Assembly (NCBI GenBank): GCA_050873765.1
Contig: JBNMJK010000064.1
Coordinates: 1 to 13,293, forward strand
Direction of reading: 5' to 3'
DNA length: 13,293 bases
From: Sodaliphilus sp050873765
GTDB lineage: Bacteria > Bacteroidota > Bacteroidia > Bacteroidales > Muribaculaceae
The notes beneath the pieces are model-generated. The model searched no databases. It was not told where the DNA came from and was given only the letters and a program-made list of their open reading frames with translations. Both the position numbers and the translations under genes were made by a program. Of this stretch, positions 7,268 through 13,285 are shown piece by piece (position 1 is the stretch's first letter; each line of letters opens with the position of its first letter).

Positions 7268-7558
7268 TTAAATATTACTATAGAAATCAATGGTTTGACC
7301 TTCGGCAAGGGTTACCACAGCCTTCTTGAAAGCTGCCACCTTACCGCGTTGAATTCCACGCTTTGTATAGCGCATTTTCTTCTTGCCTTCGTAATTCATT
7401 GTGCTAACACCCACAACCTTAACGTCGTAGAGCTTCTCCACGGCGTCCTTGATCTGGAATTTGTTGGCATCAGGAGATACCTTGAATGAAAAACGATTAG
7501 TCTTTTCACTGATGGCGTTGGCCTTTTCAGTTACGATTGGGATGATCATTAAGCTCAT
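7268..7558 (-). CDS. rplW: 50S ribosomal protein L23 (uL23)
   Basis: Protein uL23, 96 residues (usual 93-100), at the tunnel exit, the main docking point for trigger factor and SRP. It begins MSLMIIPIVTEKANAISEKT; the PIVTEKA motif is the family N-terminal signature. Then come YTFKV-like RFSFKVSPDANKFQIKDAVE (about residues 22-41) and KLYDVKVVGVSTMNYEGKKK with the basic loop. It has a strong Shine-Dalgarno, AAGGAGGT at 7572-7565, 6 nt before the ATG; rplF is the only other gene here with one. It follows rplD by 18 nt and precedes rplB by 8 nt. Confidence 0.97.
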   Translation of the reverse strand: MSLMIIPIVTEKANAISEKTNRFSFKVSPDANKFQIKDAVEKLYDVKVVGVSTMNYEGKKKMRYTKRGIQRGKVAAFKKAVVTLAEGQTIDFYSNI

Positions 7559-7564
7559 TTCGTT

Positions 7565-7572
7565 ACCTCCTT
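7565..7572 (-). promoter_or_regulatory. Strong Shine-Dalgarno of rplW
   Basis: The minus strand reads AAGGAGGT, eight bases complementary to the conserved 16S rRNA 3' end, with a 6-nt spacer to the rplW ATG. It occupies the middle of the 18-nt rplD-rplW gap. Most neighbouring genes have no such site. Sequence and spacing are seen directly; the function is inferred. Confidence 0.78.
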
Positions 7573-7576
7573 ATGA

Positions 7577-8200
7577 TTAAAAGTTATTTAATACAGCCAC
7601 ACTGCTTTCGGTGACCACCAGCTTCTTGTTGTCAAGAACGCGATAGGTGTTCAGCTCAGCAGCAGTTATCACAAATGTTTTCTCGATATTACGAGCAGAC
7701 AAAAATACGTTCTTATTCTGGTTTGGCAAAACGAGAACGATCTTTTCGCCGCAAACTTTAAGATTTTTAGTAAAGTTTACGAAATCTTTAGTTTTAGGAG
7801 CCTCAAAGTTAAAGTCTTCCACCACCAGAATCTGGTTGTTCTGAGCCTTGAAAGTAAGAGCAGAACGGCGGGCGAGAGCCTTAACCTTTTTATTCAACTT
7901 GAAGCTGTAGTTACGAGGACGTGGACCAAACACGCGGCCACCACCCACCATCACTGGAGAGTTGATGTCGCCATGACGAGCACCGCCGCCACCTTTTTGG
8001 CGACCGAGCTTTTTGGTAGAACCTGAAACTTCACTTCTTTCTTTAGCTTTGTGTGTACCTTGGCGCTGGTTAGCGAGGTATTGCTTAACATCGAGAAATA
8101 CGGCGTGCTCATTTGGCTCGGCAAGTGCGAAAACTTCGTCGTTGAGCGTTACCTTCTTCCCGGTGTCTTCTCCTTTGATGTTATATACTGCGAGTTCCAT
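7577..8200 (-). CDS. rplD: 50S ribosomal protein L4 (uL4)
   Basis: Protein uL4, 207 residues (usual 200-210), lining the peptide tunnel through a long internal loop. The start MELAVYNIKGEDTGKKVTLN is typical. The loop is visible as GTHKAKERSEVSGSTKKLGR and QKGGGGARHGDINSPVMVGG (about residues 48-87), followed by GRVFGPRPRNYSFKLNKKVK. The C-terminal globular part ends SSVAVLNNF. In E. coli uL4 represses the S10 operon through a leader ahead of rpsJ; no such leader exists here because rpsJ follows fusA closely. The ATG overlaps the rplC stop by one base (TAATG), suggesting coupling. No Shine-Dalgarno is seen. Confidence 0.97.
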   Translation of the reverse strand: MELAVYNIKGEDTGKKVTLNDEVFALAEPNEHAVFLDVKQYLANQRQGTHKAKERSEVSGSTKKLGRQKGGGGARHGDINSPVMVGGGRVFGPRPRNYSFKLNKKVKALARRSALTFKAQNNQILVVEDFNFEAPKTKDFVNFTKNLKVCGEKIVLVLPNQNKNVFLSARNIEKTFVITAAELNTYRVLDNKKLVVTESSVAVLNNF

Positions 8201-8817
8201 TACTTAACGATTGATAAAATTGAACCTTTAGCACCTGGAACACTTCCCTTCACTACGAGTACGTTGTTCTCAGGCATAACCTTAATAATCTGTAAATTTT
8301 GAACAGTTACACGTTCTGCACCCATGTGGCCAGCCATGCGCATGCCCTTGAACACCTTTGCAGGGTAAGAACAAGCACCGATAGAACCTGGCGCACGAAG
8401 ACGGTTGTGCTGACCGTGAGTAGTTTGACCTACACCACCGAATCCATGGCGCTTAACCACACCTTGGAAACCTTTACCTTTTGAAGTACCGATCACATCG
8501 ACAAATGAGGCGTCGCTGAACAAATCCACAGTGATAGTATCACCAAGTTTGTACTCACCATCAAAATCTTTGAACTCGGCCAAGTGGCGCTGTGCATTCA
8601 CTCCTGCTTTCTTGAAGTGGCCAGCCTCTGGCTTGTTGGTGTGCTTAGCAGTTTTTTCCTGATAGCCCAACTGGAGAGCGGCATAGCCATCTTTTTCAAC
8701 AGTTTTAACTTGAGTAACTACACAAGGACCTACTTCGATAACAGTGCACGGTACGTTCTTACCGTCGGCACTGAATACGGATGTCATTCCGATTTTCTTT
8801 CCTAATAATCCTGGCAT
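8200..8817 (-). CDS. rplC: 50S ribosomal protein L3 (uL3)
   Basis: Protein uL3, 205 residues (E. coli 209), an early 23S rRNA binder whose extended loop reaches the peptidyl-transferase centre. The start MPGLLGKKIGMTSVFSADGK is the family signature. The core contains VIGTSKGKGFQGVVKRHGF (about residues 109-127) and the extended loop RLRAPGSIGACSYPAKVFKG (about residues 142-161), followed by MRMAGHMGAERVTVQNL. It is preceded by a 70-nt gap after rpsJ and overlaps rplD by one base. A weak purine run (AAGAGAA) precedes the ATG, which is not a true Shine-Dalgarno. Confidence 0.97.
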   Translation of the reverse strand: MPGLLGKKIGMTSVFSADGKNVPCTVIEVGPCVVTQVKTVEKDGYAALQLGYQEKTAKHTNKPEAGHFKKAGVNAQRHLAEFKDFDGEYKLGDTITVDLFSDASFVDVIGTSKGKGFQGVVKRHGFGGVGQTTHGQHNRLRAPGSIGACSYPAKVFKGMRMAGHMGAERVTVQNLQIIKVMPENNVLVVKGSVPGAKGSILSIVK

Positions 8818-8887
8818 TTCTCTTAATTTTTAAAAAATTTACTTAGAATCACTTTGTTTTGATTAACACGATAGTGGAAAATCACTC
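8818..8887 (-). other. rpsJ-rplC spacer with two small inverted repeats
   Basis: This 70-nt gap is longer than most in the operon. It can form two short hairpins on the transcript: AGTG/CACT around a 6-nt loop (8886-8873) and AATCA/TGATT around an 8-nt loop (8864-8847). The word AGTGATT occurs twice. The last 25 nt before rplC are almost only A and T. I see no promoter or terminator. The repeats are short enough to be chance. Confidence 0.3.
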
Positions 8888-9193
8888 TTAGACTTTAATT
8901 TCTACTTCTACACCGCTTGGCAACTCAAGCTTCATGAGCGCGTCAACAGTCTTAGCTGTAGAGCTGTAGATGTCGATTAAGCGCTTGTAAGCAGAAAGTT
9001 GGAATTGCTCACGCGACTTTTTGTTGACGAAAGTCGAACGGTTCACGGTGAAGATGCGCTTGTGGGTTGGCAGTGGAATTGGACCGCTAACCACAGCACC
9101 AGTAGACTTCACAGTCTTAACAATCTTCTCAGCTGACTTGTCAACCAAGTTGTGATCGTAAGATTTTAGTTTAATTCTGATTTTTTGGTTCAT
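8888..9193 (-). CDS. rpsJ: 30S ribosomal protein S10 (uS10 / NusE)
   Basis: Protein uS10, 101 residues (usual 101-105), in the 30S head; as NusE it also binds NusB and NusG in antitermination complexes. It starts MNQKIRIKLKSYDHNLVDKS, then GAVVSGPIPLPTHKRIFTVN (about residues 32-51), the family signature covering the ribosome-embedded loop, and KKSREQFQLSAYKRLIDIYS. It lies only 18 nt after fusA, so the S10 cluster is a direct continuation of the str cluster; the tuf gene present at this point in many other bacteria is absent. No Shine-Dalgarno is seen. Confidence 0.98.
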   Translation of the reverse strand: MNQKIRIKLKSYDHNLVDKSAEKIVKTVKSTGAVVSGPIPLPTHKRIFTVNRSTFVNKKSREQFQLSAYKRLIDIYSSTAKTVDALMKLELPSGVEVEIKV

Positions 9194-9211
9194 ATTATGT
9201 TATGAATAAAA

Positions 9212-11338
9212 TTATTTCAACAAGTTAACGTTTCCCTTAACCTCAGTAAGCACTTTCTCTGCGATAGCGTGACTTACCTGAGCATAGTGAGAGAATGACA
9301 TAGTGCTGGTTGCACGACCGGAGGTGATGGTACGCAATGCGGTTACATAACCAAACATTTCGGCAAGAGGAGCGGTAGCCTTAACGATGCGGGCACCACT
9401 GCGGCTTGTCTCCATACCTTCAACCTGGCCACGACGCTTATTCAAGTCGCCGATCACGTCACCCATACTTTCTTCTGGAGTAACCACTTCCACCTTCATG
9501 ATAGGTTCGAGCAGCACAGGACCAGCCTGAGCGCAAGCCTTCTTGAATGCCTGTTGAGCACAGAGCTCGAATGAAAGTTGGTCGGAGTCCACTGGGTGGA
9601 ACGAACCAGAAATCACAGTCACCTTGAGTTGCTCCACTGGGTAGCCAGCAAGCACACCGTTCTTCATAGCGGCAAGGAAACCCTTTTGAATAGAAGGAAT
9701 GAATTCCTTAGGAATATCACCACCCTTCACTTCATCAATAAATTGCAAGTTGCCTTCAAATCCTTCATCCACTGGCTCTACGCGGCAGATGATGTCGGCA
9801 AACTTACCACGGCCACCCGACTGCTTCTTAAACACTTCACGAAGTTCAACAGGTTTAGTGATAGCTTCCTTATAGGTAACTTGTGGACGGCCTTGGTTAC
9901 ACTCAACCTTGAACTCACGACGCAGACGGTCGATAATGATATCGAGGTGAAGCTCACCCATACCACGGATAATGGTTTGACCAGTCTCTTCGTTAGATTC
10001 AACTTGGAAAGTTGGGTCTTCCTCAGCGAGCTTTTGCAGACCTTGGTCAAGTTTGTCGAGGTCCTTCTGAGTTTTTGGTTCCACTGCGATACCAATCACT
10101 GGATCTGGGAAGTCCATAGCCTCGAGTACGATAGGAGCGTCTTCTGAGCAAAGAGTATCGCCAGTGCGAATATCCTTGAAGCCTACGCCTGCGCCAATAT
10201 CACCGCAGCCAATGGTTTCCATAGGATTCTGCTTGTTGGAGTGCATCTGGAACAGACGAGAGATACGTTCTTTTTTGCCCGAACGAGAGTTGAAAACGTA
10301 AGAACCGGCGTCGATCTGACCAGAGTAAACGCGGAAGAACACCAGACGGCCCACATAAGGGTCAGTTGCAATCTTGAATGCAAGAGCACACATAGGTTCT
10401 TCGAAGAGAGGCTTACGAGTTTCCTGCTTGTCGGGGTTACCATAAGCGTGACCCACAACCTCAGCAGTGTCAGATGGACTTGGCAGATATGCGCACACAG
10501 CATCAAGAAGAAGCTGAACGCCCTTGTTCTTGAATGAGCTACCGCAAAGCATTGGCACGATTTCCATCTTCAGGGTAGCGGCACGAAGTGCGCGATGAAT
10601 CTCTTCTTCAGTGATGGTGTCGGGATCATCAAAGTACTTAACCATCAAATCCTCGTCAAACTCAGCGATGTTTTCAAGCATCTTGTCGCGATAGAGTTTG
10701 CATTCTTCGAGCATATTCTCTGGAATGTCTTCCAAAGTGTAGTTAGCGCCCATCGACTCATCGTGGTAGTAAACTGCTTTCATACGCACGAGGTCAACCA
10801 TACCCTTGAAAGTGTCCTCAGCACCGATTGGGAGTTGGATAGGACAAGGGTTAGCGCCAAGAAGTTCCTTCATCTGACGAGCCACTTCAAGGAAGTTGGC
10901 ACCAGAGCGGTCCATCTTGTTCACATAAGCCACACGAGGCACATTGTACTTGTCGGCCTGACGCCACACAGTCTCAGACTGAGGCTCCACACCACCCACT
11001 GCACAGAATGTAGCGATAGTGCCATCAAGCACACGGAGCGAGCGCTCAACTTCCACAGTGAAGTCAACGTGTCCTGGAGTGTCAATTAAGTTGATTTTGT
11101 ATTTCTGGTCGTTATATTTCCAGAAAGTTGTTGTAGCAGCAGAAGTGATAGTGATACCACGTTCTTGTTCCTGTTCCATCCAGTCCATAGTGGCAGCGCC
11201 ATCGTGCACCTCACCAATTTTGTGAGTCAAGCCAGTGTAGAACAGAATACGTTCAGAAGTTGTAGTCTTACCGGCATCGATGTGAGCCATAATGCCGATA
11301 TTACGCGTATATTTCAGGTTTGCGTCTGTTGATTTCAT
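9212..11338 (-). CDS. fusA: Elongation factor G (EF-G)
   Basis: Translational GTPase, 708 residues (usual 690-710), which drives tRNA-mRNA translocation and, with RRF, ribosome recycling. The G-domain motifs are complete: G1 AHIDAGKTT (residues 18-26), the switch I region with RGITITSAATTTFW (60-73), G3 DTPGH with the catalytic histidine at 90 (86-90), and G4 NKMD (140-143). Domain III shows RGMGELHLDIIIDRL. Domain V shows MGDVIGDLNKRRGQVEGMET, and the protein ends KGNVNLLK. Its place in the str operon and its intact motifs fit the canonical EF-G1 rather than the divergent EF-G2 known from Bacteroides. It follows rpsG by 19 nt. Confidence 0.98.
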   Translation of the reverse strand: MKSTDANLKYTRNIGIMAHIDAGKTTTSERILFYTGLTHKIGEVHDGAATMDWMEQEQERGITITSAATTTFWKYNDQKYKINLIDTPGHVDFTVEVERSLRVLDGTIATFCAVGGVEPQSETVWRQADKYNVPRVAYVNKMDRSGANFLEVARQMKELLGANPCPIQLPIGAEDTFKGMVDLVRMKAVYYHDESMGANYTLEDIPENMLEECKLYRDKMLENIAEFDEDLMVKYFDDPDTITEEEIHRALRAATLKMEIVPMLCGSSFKNKGVQLLLDAVCAYLPSPSDTAEVVGHAYGNPDKQETRKPLFEEPMCALAFKIATDPYVGRLVFFRVYSGQIDAGSYVFNSRSGKKERISRLFQMHSNKQNPMETIGCGDIGAGVGFKDIRTGDTLCSEDAPIVLEAMDFPDPVIGIAVEPKTQKDLDKLDQGLQKLAEEDPTFQVESNEETGQTIIRGMGELHLDIIIDRLRREFKVECNQGRPQVTYKEAITKPVELREVFKKQSGGRGKFADIICRVEPVDEGFEGNLQFIDEVKGGDIPKEFIPSIQKGFLAAMKNGVLAGYPVEQLKVTVISGSFHPVDSDQLSFELCAQQAFKKACAQAGPVLLEPIMKVEVVTPEESMGDVIGDLNKRRGQVEGMETSRSGARIVKATAPLAEMFGYVTALRTITSGRATSTMSFSHYAQVSHAIAEKVLTEVKGNVNLLK

Positions 11339-11357
11339 CTTTTCTATATTATATCAA

Positions 11358-11834
11358 TTAAAATCTAAAGTGAGCGAATGCGCGGTTAGCTTCTGCCATG
11401 CGGTGCATATCTTCTTTACGCTTGAAAGCGCCGCCTTGTTCATTGTAAGCATCCATGATTTCTGCTGCGAGCTTGTCGGCCATGGTCTTGCCGCCGCGCT
11501 TACGAGCGAAAATGATAAGATTTTTCATTGATATTGACTCCTTGCGATCGGCGCGGATTTCAGTAGGCACCTGGAAAGTGGCACCACCGATACGGCGCGA
11601 CTTCACTTCCACTTGAGGAGTAATCTTTTCGAGTGCGTTTTTCCAAATCTCGAGAGGGGTTTTCTCTTCTTTTGCCATCTTCTCGCCCACGATATCGAGA
11701 GCTGTGTAGAAGATTCGATAAGAAGTGTTCTTCTTACCATCATACATCAGGTGATTCACGAACTTAGTTACGCTCACATCACCGAACTTAGGATCTGGAA
11801 GAATGATCCTTTTTTTGGGCTTAGCCTTTCTCAT
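11358..11834 (-). CDS. rpsG: 30S ribosomal protein S7 (uS7)
   Basis: Protein uS7, 158 residues (E. coli 156-179 depending on strain), which nucleates 30S head assembly and borders the E site. The start MRKAKPKKRIILPDPKFGD is followed by VTKFVNHLMYDGKKNTSYRI (about residues 22-41). Then come the signature VEVKSRRIGGATFQVPTEIR (about residues 75-94) and the C-terminal MHRMAEANRAFAHFRF. In E. coli uS7 is the autogenous repressor of the str operon acting at the rpsL-rpsG junction; the 167-nt gap before this gene is the obvious place to look for an equivalent. No Shine-Dalgarno is seen. Confidence 0.97.
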   Translation of the reverse strand: MRKAKPKKRIILPDPKFGDVSVTKFVNHLMYDGKKNTSYRIFYTALDIVGEKMAKEEKTPLEIWKNALEKITPQVEVKSRRIGGATFQVPTEIRADRKESISMKNLIIFARKRGGKTMADKLAAEIMDAYNEQGGAFKRKEDMHRMAEANRAFAHFRF

Positions 11835-12001
11835 TGTTTAAATTACGTTGTAGTTTTTGTCCGCTTGGTTGTTGCATCTTTGTTCTTCAACGGCCATCTC
11901 TATAGCCATTTACTCAACCATCAAAATCATCAATCCAATAAAATCAAAAACTAAGTTTTAAAATTTGTTTTGTTTTGTAAGAAAAAAAATAGGTCGTCGG
12001 A
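11835..12001 (-). other. Long rpsL-rpsG spacer with a possible 23-codon ORF
   Basis: This 167-nt gap inside the operon is strongly A/T-rich next to rpsL, with a run of eight U on the transcript at about 11990-11983 and an A/T-only inverted repeat (AAAAC-TTA-GTTTT) further on. A small reading frame runs from ATG at 11909 to TAA at 11840-11838. It is in frame with rpsG, and its stop is followed by one codon (ACA) and then the rpsG ATG. I find no full TTTG/TAnnTTTG promoter: the nearest pair is spaced 15 nt instead of 19-21. A regulatory role is suggested mainly by comparison with the E. coli uS7 target between the same genes. Confidence 0.35.
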
Positions 12002-12376
12002 TTACTTTTTAGGACGTTTAGCACCGTATTTAGAGCGACGCTGTGTACGGCCTGCCACACCTGCAGTATCGAGTGTGCCACGCACGATGTGGTAGCGCAC
12101 ACCTGGAAGATCTTTCACACGACCACCACGCACCATCACGATAGAGTGCTCTTGCAGGTTGTGTCCCTCACCAGGAATGTAGGAGTTCACCTCTTTACCA
12201 TTGGTCAATCTCACACGCGCAACTTTACGCATTGCCGAATTAGGCTTCTTTGGGGTGGTGGTGTAAACACGCACGCACACACCGCGGCGCTGTGGGCAAG
12301 AATCCAATGCAGGTGACTTGCTGGTAGCTTCCAAACTTGTACGGCCTTTTCTTACTAATTGCTGAATTGTAGGCAT
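12002..12376 (-). CDS. rpsL: 30S ribosomal protein S12 (uS12)
   Basis: Protein uS12, 124 residues (E. coli 124), at the decoding centre. It starts MPTIQQLVRKGRTSLEATSK and carries the signature YTTTPKKPNSAMRKVARVRL (residues 38-57), then PGEGHNLQEHSIVMVRGGRV and KDLPGVRYHIVRGTLDTAGV. The lysines at 43, 44 and 88 (counting Met1), whose change confers streptomycin resistance in other bacteria, are all wild type, as is Asp89, the RimO methylthiolation site in E. coli. It is the first gene of the long operon, behind its own promoter and a leader of about 140 nt. No Shine-Dalgarno precedes the ATG. Confidence 0.98.
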   Translation of the reverse strand: MPTIQQLVRKGRTSLEATSKSPALDSCPQRRGVCVRVYTTTPKKPNSAMRKVARVRLTNGKEVNSYIPGEGHNLQEHSIVMVRGGRVKDLPGVRYHIVRGTLDTAGVAGRTQRRSKYGAKRPKK

Positions 12377-12518
12377 CTTAGTTCTGTTTTACTTGTTTTT
12401 AAAATATAGTTTTACAATAAATTGGTTCAACTTTCACCGACCTATCACACACATAGTAACACCCACTAAACCAAAAGTTTAGAGGCATCAACAGGGCGCA
12501 ATAAGCCCAAAAGCGTTG
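12377..12518 (-). promoter_or_regulatory. 5' leader of the rpsL operon, hairpin-forming
   Basis: If transcription starts just after the -7 box at 12526-12519, the leader is about 135-142 nt, long for a Bacteroidota gene. It can form three hairpins: GGGC/GCCC (12508-12494), possibly stacked on CAAC/GTTG (12518-12489); CTAAAC/GTTTAG with a 5-nt loop, extended by CC/GG past one mismatch (12485-12463); and TAAAA/TTTTA close to the start codon. A 29-codon open frame (ATG 12488, TAA ending at 12399) lies within it but may be chance. The final 40 nt are very A/T-rich, as is common before Bacteroidota start codons. Control by a ribosomal protein is plausible but unproven. Confidence 0.45.
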
Positions 12519-12550
12519 CAAAGTTACGCATTAATTCGCTAATAACCAAA
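12519..12550 (-). promoter_or_regulatory. Main promoter of the rpsL operon (Bacteroidota type)
   Basis: The minus strand carries TTTG at 12550-12547 and TAACTTTG at 12526-12519, exactly 20 nt apart. This is a full match to the known Bacteroidota vegetative promoter TTTG-(19-21)-TAnnTTTG. It lies downstream of the rfbC terminator and upstream of rpsL, the expected place. The stretch just upstream is A/T-rich and could help activity. The start point is inferred at about 12515. Confidence 0.82.
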
Positions 12551-12557
12551 TGTTTTA

Positions 12558-12589
12558 CAAAATAATTCAATCTTTTTTCATGGCGCAAA
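12558..12589 (-). promoter_or_regulatory. Possible second, upstream promoter for rpsL
   Basis: TTTG at 12589-12586 is followed after exactly 20 nt by TTATTTTG at 12565-12558. This matches the same consensus except for one base in the -7 box (T in place of A). It lies 39 bp upstream of the main promoter. Tandem promoters are common before ribosomal operons in other bacteria. Because TTTG is frequent in A/T-rich DNA, chance is a serious alternative. Confidence 0.3.
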
Positions 12590-12631
12590 AAGCGCACAAA
12601 ACGGTTGCATAAACCGGCAGCATACACACCG

Positions 12632-12671
12632 CAAAACAAAAAGAAAGCCAAGAGCGGAATCCACTCTTGGC
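12632..12671 (-). terminator. Rho-independent terminator of rfbC
   Basis: On the minus strand GCCAAGAGTGG, loop ATT, CCGCTCTTGGC forms an 11-bp stem with one G-U wobble (12671-12647). The T-rich tract TTTCTTTTTGTTTTG follows directly (12646-12632). It begins 27 nt after the rfbC stop codon. It separates the rfbC unit from the ribosomal operon, whose promoter lies beyond it. Confidence 0.9.
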
Positions 12672-12698
12672 ATAAATTTTAATAGGATTTAACAGATT

Positions 12699-13244
12699 TT
12701 AAAAAGGTTTAATCCCCGACAGTGGCAATCCCACCTTGTCTTTTTCACTAAGGAGCACCTTATCGGCTGGCACTTTCCAGTCGATGTCCAAGCAAGGGTC
12801 GTCGAACTTCAGCGTGGCTTCACTTTGTGGAGCATACACGTTATCTACTTTATACTGAAACTGTGCCACTTCGGAAAGCACAACAAATCCGTGGGCGAAC
12901 CCTCTGGGTATGTAGAGCTGATTACCCTTCTCCGCCGTCAGCTCCACAGCCACATGTTGGCCAAAGGTGGGGCTTCCTCCCCGCAAATCCACAGCCACAT
13001 CAAGCACTCTGCCCTGCGACACCCTCACAAGTTTAGCCTGGCTATACTCACCTTTTTGGAAATGTAGGCCGCGCAACACTCCATAAGTTGAGAAAGACTC
13101 ATTGTCCTGCACAAAATTCACAGGCCCTACATGTGATTGAAACTCCTCAAGTTTGAATGTCTCTGAAAAATAACCTCTTGAATCGCCAAACCGCTTGGGT
13201 TGAATCACCCAAACGCCAGCTATATGCTGTTTGATATATTCCAT
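12699..13244 (-). CDS. rfbC: dTDP-4-dehydrorhamnose 3,5-epimerase
   Basis: Cupin-fold cytoplasmic enzyme (RmlC) that epimerises dTDP-4-keto-6-deoxy-glucose at C3 and C5, the third step of dTDP-L-rhamnose synthesis for surface polysaccharides. Length is 181 residues (usual 180-190). Visible: DSRGYFSETF (residues 21-30), VLRGLHFQ with catalytic His61, Lys71 in SQAKLVRVSQG, VDLRGGSPTFG (86-95), YIPRGFAHGF with His118 (111-120), Tyr131 in the QYKVDNVYAP strand, and LSEKD with Asp169. These match the active-site residues known in Salmonella RmlC with a shift of one or two. It is a separate unit with its own terminator; no other rhamnose gene is in view, so a partner gene could lie beyond the right edge. 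Confidence 0.93.
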   Translation of the reverse strand: MEYIKQHIAGVWVIQPKRFGDSRGYFSETFKLEEFQSHVGPVNFVQDNESFSTYGVLRGLHFQKGEYSQAKLVRVSQGRVLDVAVDLRGGSPTFGQHVAVELTAEKGNQLYIPRGFAHGFVVLSEVAQFQYKVDNVYAPQSEATLKFDDPCLDIDWKVPADKVLLSEKDKVGLPLSGIKPF

Positions 13245-13277
13245 ATATAATAATGTGTAAACCGATTATAATTCACA

Positions 13278-13285
13278 CAAAATTA
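13278..13285 (-). promoter_or_regulatory. Likely -7 box of the rfbC promoter
   Basis: The minus strand reads TAATTTTG, a full match to the Bacteroidota TAnnTTTG -7 element, 33 nt before the rfbC ATG. The matching -33 TTTG would lie about 20 nt upstream, beyond the right edge, so only half of the promoter can be judged. Confidence 0.45.

Noticed and set aside
9578..10147. 189-codon open frame on the plus strand, antisense to fusA
   Set aside because: It is covered by EF-G domains III to V. No start signal or promoter was found, and the protein is a low-complexity shadow rich in His, Leu and Thr.
11915..11950. Possible internal promoter before rpsG (TTTG and TGATTTTG)
   Set aside because: The spacer is 15 nt rather than 19-21 and the -7 box has a mismatch.
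12466..12651. 61-codon minus-strand open frame upstream of rpsL
   Set aside because: It begins inside the T-tract of the rfbC terminator and runs through both promoter candidates and into the leader, so no single transcript would carry it in a sensible way.
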